Shown here one piece after another: positions 1 to 7,277 of a stretch of 33,656 nt of DNA. Position 1 is the first letter of the stretch. Every line of letters begins with the position of its first letter. Source of the stretch: Treponema sp. GTDB taxonomy: Bacteria; Spirochaetota; Spirochaetia; Treponematales; Treponemataceae. The position numbers and the translations under genes are program-made. The notes below the pieces were generated by a model. That model was not told the DNA's origin. It worked only from the letters and a program-made list of their open reading frames with translations, and made no database searches. The stretch covers positions 1 through 33,656 of the forward strand of contig JAEDCN010000027.1 in assembly GCA_016294105.1 (NCBI GenBank), written 5' to 3'.

Positions 1-150
1 AAATTTAAAGGCTTCTCTAAGCCAGAAAAATTTAAAGGCTTCTCTAAGCCAGAAAGATTTAAAGGCTTCTCTAAGCCAGAAAGATTTAAAGGCTTCTCAG
101 TCAAGAAAGACTTCAGCTTCCAAATCCAACGGAAACCGAATTCTTTTTAA
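1..150 (+). CDS. 3' end of a gene encoding tandem 9-residue basic repeats (partial)
   Basis: Frame 1 is open from the window edge to a TAA at 148-150 and encodes about three and a half copies of the nonapeptide FKGFSKPER, followed by a tail ending KPNSF. The DNA period is exactly 27 bp (repeat starts near 4, 31, 58 and 85), so copy-number change would keep the frame. The composition is strongly basic and aromatic (Lys, Arg, Phe, Pro), as in disordered RNA-binding tails of some helicases or RNA-modification enzymes, but the catalytic part lies outside the window and the family is not recognised. It converges on the omptin-like gene with a 13-nt gap. The reading is supported by in-frame periodicity and a clean stop; the function is unknown. 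Confidence 0.6.
   Translation, partial: KFKGFSKPEKFKGFSKPERFKGFSKPERFKGFSVKKDFSFQIQRKPNSF
4..103 (+). repeat. 27-bp tandem repeat, about 3.7 copies
   Basis: The unit begins TTTAAAGGCTTCTCTAAGCC and is 27 bp long. Copies start at 4, 31, 58 and 85 with almost no divergence; the last copy decays after TTCTC. It lies in coding sequence and probably continues upstream of the window. Confidence 0.9.
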
Positions 151-163
151 CTAAAATAAAAGC

Positions 164-1180
164 TTATTGAAAGAGATTGAATTTCCAGCCCAGAGTCACT
201 CCCACAAACCAGTGGGAGGTTCCCCCTTTGGTACCAGGAGAAGGATAGTAGAATTGTTGATTTGATCCTTTTTCGTAGGTTTGACCTGTCACTACAGGAA
301 GGTAATCATAGTGGAACTTGAGGGTAAACCATTGCTTCGGTAAAACCTGATAACCCAATGCTGCGGCTACCCCAAAGCCAACGGTACCATTCATGTTGTA
401 ATCTAAAAATTGTGTATTTCGTAGAATGTGGTTGTCATATCCAAAGGCTGCAATAATGGGATGAATAGAACCCTCCAGATTGAAATAAAGCCGTGGACTG
501 TGGTGGTAAGTGACACTAAAAACACAGTCGATTTGGAAAACCTCATGCTCATAGGTGATGACCCTTCCTTCAATGTATTTCTTTTCTATGTCGTCTGTCC
601 AAGGAATTGCATTGTTTTCTACATATTGATAGTAGCCGTTGTGAGCTTCCAGAGCGGTTCTCTGCCAACTGAATCCTACCAAAGGAGTCAACTGAATTCT
701 CTTGTTCAAAAGGGGAAAATTCCAGCCTAAAAGGCCTCCTGCTGCAAAATGGCTGGTAAGGTCACTGGAGTGGGTGGAAAAATTAGTGAGATGGCTCTTG
801 CTACTGGCCCAGTCATAGTCATCCATTTTACCTGTTGTCATGGGAATACCTAGTTCTCCATGGATTTGTGCTTGGAAGGCCTTGTATCGAAAGCCCAGCT
901 CCAGTTCAGCAAAAAGCAAGGAGTGGATATCCCACTGCAAATAACTTAACTGCTTTGTTCCAGTTGGAGCGTAGTTCACCGGCTTTCCCTGATTAGTCTG
1001 GGTAAAAACGTATTCACTAATGCTTCCACCCTTGTAGCCAAGGCTTGGTTCAATGGAAACTTGGAGCTTAGGGGGATTGAGGAAATCCTGAGCAGTTGCT
1101 GTGGTGGCAAGAAAAAATACCAACGACAGGCTCACAAATCTTAGAATTGTTGGTGAAGCTGCTGTTGGCTTATAATACAT
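164..1180 (-). CDS. Omptin-family outer-membrane protease
   Basis: A 338-residue exported beta-barrel. Residues ~1-31 form a signal peptide (hydrophobic LSLVFFLATTATAQ). The rest alternates short aromatic-rich strands, ending in a Phe-rich strand (GWKFNLFQ), as in outer-membrane barrels. Omptins use two Asp plus an Asp-His pair: here GKMDDYDW near residue 118 matches the Asp-x-Asp region of OmpT (D83/D85), and GYDNH near residue 248 matches Asp-x-His (D210/H212). Both are visible, so proteolytic activity is plausible. It would act at the cell surface on extracellular peptides or host proteins. It lies downstream of the pseudouridine synthase gene in the same direction, with a short palindrome between them. 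Family assignment is by motif memory only; another barrel family is the alternative. Confidence 0.75.
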   Translation of the reverse strand: MYYKPTAASPTILRFVSLSLVFFLATTATAQDFLNPPKLQVSIEPSLGYKGGSISEYVFTQTNQGKPVNYAPTGTKQLSYLQWDIHSLLFAELELGFRYKAFQAQIHGELGIPMTTGKMDDYDWASSKSHLTNFSTHSSDLTSHFAAGGLLGWNFPLLNKRIQLTPLVGFSWQRTALEAHNGYYQYVENNAIPWTDDIEKKYIEGRVITYEHEVFQIDCVFSVTYHHSPRLYFNLEGSIHPIIAAFGYDNHILRNTQFLDYNMNGTVGFGVAAALGYQVLPKQWFTLKFHYDYLPVVTGQTYEKGSNQQFYYPSPGTKGGTSHWFVGVTLGWKFNLFQ

Positions 1181-1209
1181 CTTTTGAGTACCTATTTAAT
1201 TTTATGGTA

Positions 1210-1968
1210 CTACAGTACCTGGGGCGCCAAGGGGTCTTGACTGTGAATCTTTGCCAGCTGCTTTCGCACTGCATCCAAATCCCGTGGATAGGGTGCGGTA
1301 AAGGTACTGGGCTCCTGAGTTTCTGGATGAGTCAGGGTCAGCTGGTAGGCATGGAGTCCCAATCGATCCAGCAGAGGCCGCTCCTCAAAGGGGTCTCCCC
1401 GCCAGGAACGCTTGATTTCAGACAGTCTCACTGGCTTTTGGTTGCCGCCGTAGAGGGGATCGCACACAATGCTTAAGCCGTTTTCCCACAAATGGGCACG
1501 AATCTGGTGGGTACGGCCAGTGACGGGGCGGGCTTCAATCCAAGTATAGGGAGGACAAATTGCAAGAACGGTAAAATCTGTAACAGAAGGCTTTCCTTGC
1601 CGCTTGTGTACCACCGTGCGATGGAAGGCATCTCCGTCGGGCAAAAGTCTGGCTTCTTCGTGGTGATTTTTCCAAGCAGGTCGTCCGTTGATAAGGGCGT
1701 GGTAAATCTTTTCCACCTGCCGATTTTGAAACTGCAAGGAAACGGCACGATGGGCTTCTTGGGTGCGGGCATATACCACCACGCCAGAGGTGTCTTTATC
1801 AATGCGGTGGAGGGCAAAAAGTCGGCCAAATTCATTTTCCAGCTCCAAGTCCAGTCGGGGAGCTGTGGCATCATAGCGGTCTTGGGCCACTAAAAGGCCA
1901 GAACGCTTGCTTACTGCCACCAAGGAATCGTCGCAATACAGTATGTCATAGGGAGTATTTTTCTTCAC
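1210..1968 (-). CDS. RluA-family RNA pseudouridine synthase
   Basis: A 252-residue cytoplasmic enzyme that isomerises uridine to pseudouridine in RNA. The catalytic motif HRIDKDTSG near residue 54 carries the Asp nucleophile. PVTGRTHQIRAHL near residue 148 is the second family signature. The N-terminus (YDILYCDDSLVAVSK) is the usual start of the catalytic domain, so there is no S4 domain; size and layout fit RluA/RluE-like short members. The target (23S rRNA or tRNA) cannot be told from sequence. The start is GTG at 1968, six nt after a TATACT box and without a Shine-Dalgarno, suggesting a leaderless message. Confidence 0.88.
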   Translation of the reverse strand: MKKNTPYDILYCDDSLVAVSKRSGLLVAQDRYDATAPRLDLELENEFGRLFALHRIDKDTSGVVVYARTQEAHRAVSLQFQNRQVEKIYHALINGRPAWKNHHEEARLLPDGDAFHRTVVHKRQGKPSVTDFTVLAICPPYTWIEARPVTGRTHQIRAHLWENGLSIVCDPLYGGNQKPVRLSEIKRSWRGDPFEERPLLDRLGLHAYQLTLTHPETQEPSTFTAPYPRDLDAVRKQLAKIHSQDPLAPQVL

Positions 1969-1974
1969 AAAATC

Positions 1975-2003
1975 AGTATAGCTGAATGAAAGGGAATTGG
2001 GAA
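1975..2003 (-). promoter_or_regulatory. Promoter for the pseudouridine synthase gene
   Basis: On the minus strand TTCCCA (2003-1998), 17 nt, then TATACT (1980-1975). The GTG start at 1968 follows the -10 box by only six nt, so transcription would begin at or next to the start codon. Confidence 0.6.
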
Positions 2004-2076
2004 GGGCTTTTAATTTTTCTCCTCTGGTGAAGCTGTTTGTTCATTTGAAGCAAGCTATTAAAAAAAAGCTGCTGTT

Positions 2077-2113
2077 TGTAAACCTTTTTAAGAAAAAGTT
2101 TATTTATGTAAAC
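2077..2113 (+). promoter_or_regulatory. Possible operator upstream of the hisC-like promoter
   Basis: TGTAAAC occurs at 2077-2083 and again at 2107-2113, 30 bp (about three helical turns) apart, just upstream of the -35 box at 2118. Between them lies a near-palindrome (TAAACCTTTTT / AAAAAGTTTA). This could be an activator or repressor site between the divergent promoters; the region is AT-rich, so chance is possible. Confidence 0.3.
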
Positions 2114-2117
2114 TTAC

Positions 2118-2146
2118 TTGCAAGTCCCCACTGAAAGTGACATAAT
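2118..2146 (+). promoter_or_regulatory. Promoter for the hisC-like gene
   Basis: TTGCAA (2118-2123), 17-nt spacer, CATAAT (2141-2146). The predicted transcript starts near 2153, so an ATG at 2153 would sit on the first base; the ATG at 2186, preceded by GGGAGG, is the better translation start. Confidence 0.7.
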
Positions 2147-2185
2147 ACAAAAATGGTCGTCCTTGTGGTGGCCATGGGAGGAACA

Positions 2186-3298
2186 ATGATTGCCCAACGT
2201 GTGCAAAATCTCAAGCCCTATCAACCAGGAGAACAGCCCAAGGACAGGGATTACATCAAGCTGAATGCCAACGAAAATCCCTATGCTCCCGCTCCCGCCG
2301 TTGTGGAAGCAATTTGCCGTCATGCTCAGGAGGCTCCCCAGTCCTTGGCATTGTACGCAGACCCTGATTCTAACCAGCTCCGTGCCGCCATTGCCAGCCA
2401 TTTGACCCAAACTGGTGGTGTTTTGGCCAACTGCCATCCCTTGAGTCAGAGCATTTCTGCTGATATGGTGTTTTGCGGCAACGGCTCCGACGAGGTGCTG
2501 TCCTTTGTGTTCTACGCCTTCTTTGACAGTAGCCGTCCCCTGATTCAGCCAGAGCATACCTATAGCTTTTATCCTGTGTATGCTGGCTACTACGATATTC
2601 CCCTCAAAAAGATTTCCCTGCATCAGGATTTTTCTCTTGATGTGGAGGCCATGATTCAGGCTGCTGTGGAAAATGATACCAGTCTCATTCTGGCTAATCC
2701 CAATGCACCTTCCAGCCTTGCATTAAGTTTACAGCAGCTACGGGATTTGTTGTTACGACTTCCCAAAAATCGTGTTCACGTGGTGGACGAAGCCTACGCT
2801 GACTTTGGCTCAGAAAGTGCCCTCAGTTTGCTTGCTGAATTCCCCAATCTGGTGGTGGTACGAACCTTTTCCAAGAGCCTTTCCTTGGCGGGAATGCGTC
2901 TTGGCTATGCCGTTGCCAGCCCTGAATTGATTTACGTGCTTCACCGAGTAAAGGATTCCTTTAACCACTTCCCCGTGGATGTGCTTGCCCAAAAGGCTGG
3001 TGTTGCTGCCTGCCAAAGCATCAGCTATTACGAGGACTGTACCAAAAAGATTGTGGAGCAGCGTGATGATTTCATTGGCTTTTTGCGGAATCTGGGCTGG
3101 CAGGTACTGGATTCTTCCACCAACTTTATCTTTACCACAAAGCCTGGAGTCAGTGGTCGCCAAGTGTATCAAGCCTTAAAGAGAGCTGGTATTTTGGTGC
3201 GCCGCTTTGACACCCCTGGAATAGAAGAATACCTCCGAATTACGGTAGGTACCGCCCAACAAATGGCCCAACTGAAGGCCGCTTTTCCAAAGGAATAG
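2186..3298 (+). CDS. hisC: Histidinol-phosphate aminotransferase-like PLP enzyme
   Basis: A 370-residue fold-type I aminotransferase. HisC converts imidazole-acetol phosphate plus glutamate to histidinol phosphate. Visible signatures are NANENPYAP at the N-terminus, YADPDSNQLR, GNGSDEVL, the substrate-loop motif ANPNAPS, VVDEAYADF, and the PLP-lysine motif FSKSLSLAGMRLGY. The start was moved to 2186 because GGGAGG precedes it, the N-terminus MIAQRVQNLKPY matches the family, and the promoter rules out the longer form. No other histidine gene is nearby, so it may serve aromatic or another amino-acid pathway; HisC-like enzymes are often broad. The phosphoesterase gene follows after 9 nt in a likely two-gene operon. 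Confidence 0.85.
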   Translation: MIAQRVQNLKPYQPGEQPKDRDYIKLNANENPYAPAPAVVEAICRHAQEAPQSLALYADPDSNQLRAAIASHLTQTGGVLANCHPLSQSISADMVFCGNGSDEVLSFVFYAFFDSSRPLIQPEHTYSFYPVYAGYYDIPLKKISLHQDFSLDVEAMIQAAVENDTSLILANPNAPSSLALSLQQLRDLLLRLPKNRVHVVDEAYADFGSESALSLLAEFPNLVVVRTFSKSLSLAGMRLGYAVASPELIYVLHRVKDSFNHFPVDVLAQKAGVAACQSISYYEDCTKKIVEQRDDFIGFLRNLGWQVLDSSTNFIFTTKPGVSGRQVYQALKRAGILVRRFDTPGIEEYLRITVGTAQQMAQLKAAFPKE

Positions 3299-3307
3299 GA
3301 GGATAAA

Positions 3308-4003
3308 ATGAGATTTTTAGTGCTTTCCGACATGCACGATGATGATGTGTTCATTCACCAGTTGAAGGATGAATTCCAAAAGGCCGATGGAGTACTTTTT
3401 GGTGGCGACTTTGCCAAGTTCAATTTTCCAGAAACAGCAGAGCCTGCTCTGAAACGGTTGGTGGATTGCCACGATGCTGTTTATGGGGTGTTGGGAAACT
3501 GCGATGAACCAGCTTTTTTACAGCAGCTGGAAGAAGCTGATATTTCTGTGCAGGGAAGCATGGTGTTCCGTGACGGCTTAGTGTTTGCTGGTAGTGGCGG
3601 TGGCTCCAAGTTCACTGGCACCACTCCCAACGAACGCAGCGACGAGGAATTAGTCTCAGACTTTCAGATTATCCGTGACCAGCCTGCTTCTGAAAACGGA
3701 GAAAATTCCTGGGACAACATGATCATGCTCATGCATAATCCCCCAAAAGACACTGAATGTGACAAAATCACCTCTGGCATCCACGTTGGTTCTGCTGGTT
3801 TGCGTCAGATTATCGAAGAGACAAAGCCCTTAGCAGTAATCACTGGCCACATCCATGAATCCTTTGGTGTGGATAAAATCGGCAACACCGTAATCATGAA
3901 TCCAGGCTCCCTGGCAGAGGGCCGTTATGGTATTCTTGAGGTGGAAAAAACTGGTGGTCAGTGGCAGGTAACAAAGGCTCAGCTGGAAAAACTGGAAGCC
4001 TAA
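3308..4003 (+). CDS. Metallophosphoesterase, YfcE/MJ0936-like
   Basis: A 231-residue calcineurin-like phosphoesterase using two metal ions to hydrolyse phosphodiesters or phosphomonoesters. Motifs in order: D-x-H in LVLSDMHDD near residue 8, GGDFAK, GNCDE, MLMHNPP, and the terminal TGHIHES followed by NPGSLAEGRYG. All metal ligands appear present. AGGAGG-like sequence overlaps the hisC stop region ahead of the ATG, supporting the start and translational coupling. The substrate is unknown; the family includes cyclic-nucleotide and bis-p-nitrophenyl phosphate hydrolases. It converges on the next minus-strand gene with a 2-nt gap and no visible terminator. Confidence 0.82.
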   Translation: MRFLVLSDMHDDDVFIHQLKDEFQKADGVLFGGDFAKFNFPETAEPALKRLVDCHDAVYGVLGNCDEPAFLQQLEEADISVQGSMVFRDGLVFAGSGGGSKFTGTTPNERSDEELVSDFQIIRDQPASENGENSWDNMIMLMHNPPKDTECDKITSGIHVGSAGLRQIIEETKPLAVITGHIHESFGVDKIGNTVIMNPGSLAEGRYGILEVEKTGGQWQVTKAQLEKLEA

Positions 4004-4005
4004 AT

Positions 4006-5067
4006 TTACCGTGAGCTTACAAATCTAAAGCCCATGTAGTTGTAGGCCTCGTTAGGGTCGTAGGCGTAGCGGTCTCCGCAATACAGGAAGCCTGTGTAGG
4101 GGCTCCAGCTACCGCCTCGGCTCACTCGTTGGGCACCAAGCTCGGGGCCAGTACTGAAGGTTCCGGGACTTTGCTCCTGATAGCTTGCGTACCAGTCCCA
4201 GCAATATTCCAATACGTTGCCACTCATATCAAAAATACCAAGGCCATTGCCATTGCCAGAGCCGGGAAGGGGATTGAAGCTAAAGGCTGTAGAAAAGGCT
4301 CCTGCCTTGCTTGCAGTGGCGTTTGCTCCCGCTGTTCCCACCGCCCTTGTGCCATTTGTGTTGCCATCAAACCAAGCAATCTGTGTGTCAGCTACCTGTG
4401 GGTCGCTTTCTCCCTTTCCGTTGACTGCACCGCTGGCTAAGTCTCCTCGCTGGTAGCCGCTGGAGGTTCTGCGAGCTGCATATTCCCATTCAGCCTCCGT
4501 AGGCAAGCGGTAGCCGTTGGCATGCCAGTTGCATTGGGCCAAGTCGCAGATGGCGGTGTTGCTGGAATCCCGCAGCACTTCTCCGTTGTAGGTGTAGCAA
4601 GGCTCCCGACCATTTTTTTCACTGTAGGCATTGCACCACACAATGGCATCGTACCAGCTGATATTTGTTACTGGCTGGTATTTTCCCGCCTCAGTGGGCT
4701 CCTTTCCCCGCCGTCCGCTGGAACCTTGCTGACCTGGATTGTTAAAGATATAGCCATTAGCTTCGGCCCACAGTCGTACCTCGTACCACAGTCGGTAGGA
4801 GGTTTCGTAGCGGTTTATTTCAAAGGGGGTAATCCAACGGCGGGCAGTGTAGGACTGGGTATCTTCTCCAATCAGGTATACATCGTACACAATGCCCTTG
4901 GCAGTGTCTGGCCCCACCAATACCATGGAAATGTCTTCTGGGGACTGAGGCTTAGTAGGCTGCAGGTTAGAGGACTCCCAAATTGGTGGCAGTCCAGATT
5001 GTTTTTGGGCAGCTACTGAAAAAAGGATTATGGCAAACAATGCAAGTATAGAAAAATTGCGTTTCAT
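4006..5067 (-). CDS. Exported SUMF1/formylglycine-generating-enzyme-fold protein
   Basis: A 353-residue protein with an N-terminal signal peptide (~1-20, ILALFAIILFSVAAQ) and a SUMF1 (FGE-sulfatase) domain from ~60 to the end. Fold hallmarks: PVTNISWYDAIVWCNAYSEK, YRLPTEAEWEYAARR, GIFDMSGNVLEYCWDWY, RVSRGGSWSPYT and the final GFRFVSSR. True formylglycine generators use two nearby cysteines after the GGS motif; here GGSWSPYTGFLYCGDRYA shows only one Cys, so sulfatase maturation is doubtful. Treponemes carry many such proteins, commonly thought to be ligand-binding or surface proteins. GAGG lies 9 nt before the ATG. Confidence 0.82.
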   Translation of the reverse strand: MKRNFSILALFAIILFSVAAQKQSGLPPIWESSNLQPTKPQSPEDISMVLVGPDTAKGIVYDVYLIGEDTQSYTARRWITPFEINRYETSYRLWYEVRLWAEANGYIFNNPGQQGSSGRRGKEPTEAGKYQPVTNISWYDAIVWCNAYSEKNGREPCYTYNGEVLRDSSNTAICDLAQCNWHANGYRLPTEAEWEYAARRTSSGYQRGDLASGAVNGKGESDPQVADTQIAWFDGNTNGTRAVGTAGANATASKAGAFSTAFSFNPLPGSGNGNGLGIFDMSGNVLEYCWDWYASYQEQSPGTFSTGPELGAQRVSRGGSWSPYTGFLYCGDRYAYDPNEAYNYMGFRFVSSR

Positions 5068-5080
5068 AAAGGATACCTCA

Positions 5081-5107
5081 AGTATAAAATCCCTATTTAT
5101 AGGACAA
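5081..5107 (-). promoter_or_regulatory. Promoter for the SUMF1-fold gene
   Basis: Minus-strand TATACT (5086-5081) preceded by TTGTCC (5107-5102) at a short 15-nt spacing. The ATG at 5067 follows within 14 nt, so the leader is very short. Confidence 0.5.
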
Positions 5108-5179
5108 TGTTACAGTTCATCATCGGCAGAAAAGAAACTTCACTCAAGGCTCGTAGAATTGGACAGCAAGGGGCTCCCT

Positions 5180-6259
5180 TTAATCTTGCAGCATCCACTC
5201 CCTAGTAGGGAGTGGATGCATTTTATCCAGCTTTTTCTCCTGAATCTTCATCATGCGAATCATGTGGCGTTCCTTCCTCCGCTGGGCAAAGGTCTTTCTG
5301 TTTTTCTTCTGTACCCGACTGGGCTTGTCCTTCAGTAGCACCTGTCCTGCTATTACCGCTGTTGCCAGACAGATAAGAGAGATGCAGATAATACCCAACC
5401 ACCCATTCTTTGCAAAGGGTAGGGGTACGTTCATACCAAAAAAGCTAGTGATAAAGGTAGGTACCATCAAAATCAAGGAGATGGTGGTAAGCTTTTTCAT
5501 GACAATATTCAGGTTGTTGGAAATAACGGAAGCAAAGGCATCCACCATGTTGGCAAGAATATTGCTGTAGGTGTCGGTCATTTCTATGGCCTGTCGGTTG
5601 TCAATTTCCACGTCCTCCAGCCAGTCTCGGTCGTCGGAATCAAAGGTAAGGATGCGGGTTTTCCGAAGCTTTTCCAGCAGCAGCTGGTTGCTTTTCAGGG
5701 AAGTGGTAAAGAATTCCAGTGATTTTTCCAGGTTCAAAAGCTGAATCAGCTCGTTGTTCTTAACAGATTGCTGCAGCTCGTTCTGAATGCTGGTGGACCG
5801 TCGGTTGATTTCCTTTAGGTACCGTAGGAACATGGTGTCTGCCCGACTCAAAATTTTTACGATGAAGGCGGGAAAGTCCGCGAGATTCAGCCCCTTCATT
5901 CTGTTGGTGGCAATATCCTTCAGCATTTCGCAGTCAGTCCAGCAAATGGTGATGATAACACGATTATACACCACAATGCCCAAGGGTGCGGTAAAATAGC
6001 TGATGTCGCCAGATGGAACAAAAACGGGGATTCTGGCAATGGTCAGAATGTATTCGTCTTCTCGCTCGATACGAGAAAGCTCGTCGGGGTCAAGTATATC
6101 GAGAATATGCTCTTGTTCGATGTGGTATTCTTCTTCCAGAGTGCGGATGTCTTCTCTGGTGACGGAACGAGCATCTACCCAGGTGTTCAGCTGTGGGTCA
6201 AGCTCTTCTTGCTCCCGCTTCAGGAGCCGTCCATTTTCCTGTTGCCAATAGGTAATCAT
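5180..6259 (-). CDS. corA: CorA-family divalent metal ion transporter
   Basis: A 359-residue inner-membrane channel for Mg2+ (or Co2+/Ni2+/Zn2+). A large acidic cytoplasmic domain (~1-285) contains a long helix-rich segment, followed by TM1 (ISLILMVPTFITSFF) ending in GMN, a short loop and TM2 (GIICISLICLATAVIAGQ). The hallmark is FGMN instead of YGMN, and the usual MPE loop is absent. Unlike typical CorA, about 50 basic residues follow TM2; the last are encoded by a perfect palindrome and may be acquired. The start is taken as ATG 6259 with AAGGA seven nt upstream; a TTG two codons earlier is the alternative. The message has a ~120-nt leader with an overlapping upstream ORF. Confidence 0.88.
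   Translation of the reverse strand: MITYWQQENGRLLKREQEELDPQLNTWVDARSVTREDIRTLEEEYHIEQEHILDILDPDELSRIEREDEYILTIARIPVFVPSGDISYFTAPLGIVVYNRVIITICWTDCEMLKDIATNRMKGLNLADFPAFIVKILSRADTMFLRYLKEINRRSTSIQNELQQSVKNNELIQLLNLEKSLEFFTTSLKSNQLLLEKLRKTRILTFDSDDRDWLEDVEIDNRQAIEMTDTYSNILANMVDAFASVISNNLNIVMKKLTTISLILMVPTFITSFFGMNVPLPFAKNGWLGIICISLICLATAVIAGQVLLKDKPSRVQKKNRKTFAQRRKERHMIRMMKIQEKKLDKMHPLPTREWMLQD
5191..5219. repeat. Perfect 14-bp palindrome overlapping the corA 3' end
   Basis: GCATCCACTCCCTA (5191-5204) is followed by one G and its exact inverse complement (5206-5219). It encodes residues near the CorA C-terminus (MHPLPTREWM) and ends about 10 nt before the stop codon. On the plus strand it is followed by ATTTTA, so it could also terminate transcription. 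Its position inside an ORF resembles dispersed palindromic elements. Confidence 0.85.
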
Positions 6260-6353
6260 AATCAAGTCCTTCTAAAGATGGGGTGGAGCAGCTGAATCTC
6301 GTCCAGCAACATAAGTGATAGTCACAGCTGATACTTCCAGGGTCGCTATCCAT
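6198..6353 (-). CDS. 51-codon upstream ORF in the corA leader
   Basis: On the minus strand GGAAGGAGG followed six nt later by ATG (6353) is the strongest Shine-Dalgarno in the neighbourhood. The ORF starts MDSDPGSIS, contains four Cys (two adjacent), and ends at TGA 6198-6200, overlapping the start of corA by 62 nt in another frame. A good promoter lies just upstream. Acidic and proline residues at the N-terminus resemble the Salmonella MgtL leader (MEPDPTP), which senses low Mg2+ through ribosome destabilisation, and Salmonella corA is known to have a leader ORF, corL. A regulatory leader-peptide role is therefore plausible but inferred; no homologue is recognised. Confidence 0.5.
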   Translation of the reverse strand: MDSDPGSISCDYHLCCWTRFSCSTPSLEGLDYDYLLATGKWTAPEAGARRA

Positions 6354-6389
6354 GTTTTGCCTCCTTCCATTAGAATTACTTGTATCGTA

Positions 6390-6418
6390 ACTATACTGAA
6401 AAAAAGATTGAAAGGCAA
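6390..6418 (-). promoter_or_regulatory. Promoter for the corA leader
   Basis: Minus-strand TTGCCT (6418-6413), 17-nt spacer, TATAGT (6395-6390). The predicted start is near 6383, giving a ~30-nt leader before the upstream ORF and ~120 nt before corA. Confidence 0.6.
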
Positions 6419-6436
6419 GACAGGGTATTGCACCCT

Positions 6437-6464
6437 TGCGAATTGCCGATGATTAGGGTATAGT
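6437..6464 (+). promoter_or_regulatory. Promoter for the 6473 lipoprotein gene
   Basis: TTGCGA (6437-6442), 16-nt spacer, TATAGT (6459-6464). The ATG at 6473 begins eight nt after the -10 box and has no Shine-Dalgarno, pointing to a leaderless transcript. Confidence 0.55.
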
Positions 6465-6472
6465 GAGTGATT

Positions 6473-7270
6473 ATGAAGAAAAAAAATTATCCAGTTCTTC
6501 TTATATTGATTTTTTTTACCTTAACTGGATGTGAAAAGCAAAGGTCCCTTTCAATGAATTTTGAAGGAGCACGATTGATTACCCCAGTACCAGTTACTGA
6601 CCACGATATGATTTCCTTGCAGCAGGTTGGAAGCTACGTAGAAAGCCACCGGAAGATTGCTGTTGTGCTGGGCTATGGCTACAATGACGAAGCCTTTGTG
6701 GAAGCTACCTTGGATGAGCTCCATAGAACTCTGGGTCTAGCAGAAAAGGGCGGAGCAGTGATTCCTTATATCTATCCCCAAGATTTTATGCGTGGTGGTA
6801 CTGCCCGAATTAGTTCTCTTTCAGAAATGCTGAAGGAAGCTGGTGCTATGGGCTTGGTGGTGGTGGGTGCTCCCGAAGGCACCCATCGGGCACTGGCAGC
6901 CTTGCAGGAAACGGAGCTGGAACGTGCCTTGTATCCTGTCATTTCCCTCATGCCCCAAGATGATATTCTTGGCATTGAATCTGGTAGCGACATTGTTATT
7001 GAGTATGTCCCAGCCAGTGCCACTGTTGAAGGGGAGCTGGTGGCAGAAAGTGGCACTTTTCAGGAAAATGTTCCCCAGCTCATTGCTCGTTCAGCCTATT
7101 ATCTTACCCTGCTACCCCCTGAGTATGTGGGTGGTTTCCAGCAGGACTTGGAGTTGTTGACCCATGCCCGACAGCTGGCTGGTTCAAGCTGGACTGTTTC
7201 CCGCTACATTGACCCAGAAACAGGTTTGTGTCCCATGAATCACTTTGTCATAGACCGTCGGCAAGGGTAG
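6473..7270 (+). CDS. Putative periplasmic lipoprotein of unknown function
   Basis: A 265-residue lipoprotein: a Lys-rich start, hydrophobic stretch (VLLILIFFTLTGC) and lipobox LTGC around residue 20. The mature part alternates beta strands and helices (KIAVVLGYGY, GAMGLVVVGAPEGTH, LYPVISLMPQDD, SDIVIEYVP), suggesting a periplasmic-binding-protein or DUF3798-like fold with Rossmann-type lobes; this is shape-based and uncertain. Position 6473 (ATG) is preferred to a GTG two codons earlier. It is followed after 7 nt by a phosphoesterase gene and is probably co-transcribed with it. The ligand is unknown. Confidence 0.6.
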   Translation: MKKKNYPVLLILIFFTLTGCEKQRSLSMNFEGARLITPVPVTDHDMISLQQVGSYVESHRKIAVVLGYGYNDEAFVEATLDELHRTLGLAEKGGAVIPYIYPQDFMRGGTARISSLSEMLKEAGAMGLVVVGAPEGTHRALAALQETELERALYPVISLMPQDDILGIESGSDIVIEYVPASATVEGELVAESGTFQENVPQLIARSAYYLTLLPPEYVGGFQQDLELLTHARQLAGSSWTVSRYIDPETGLCPMNHFVIDRRQG

Positions 7271-7277
7271 GAGCAGC

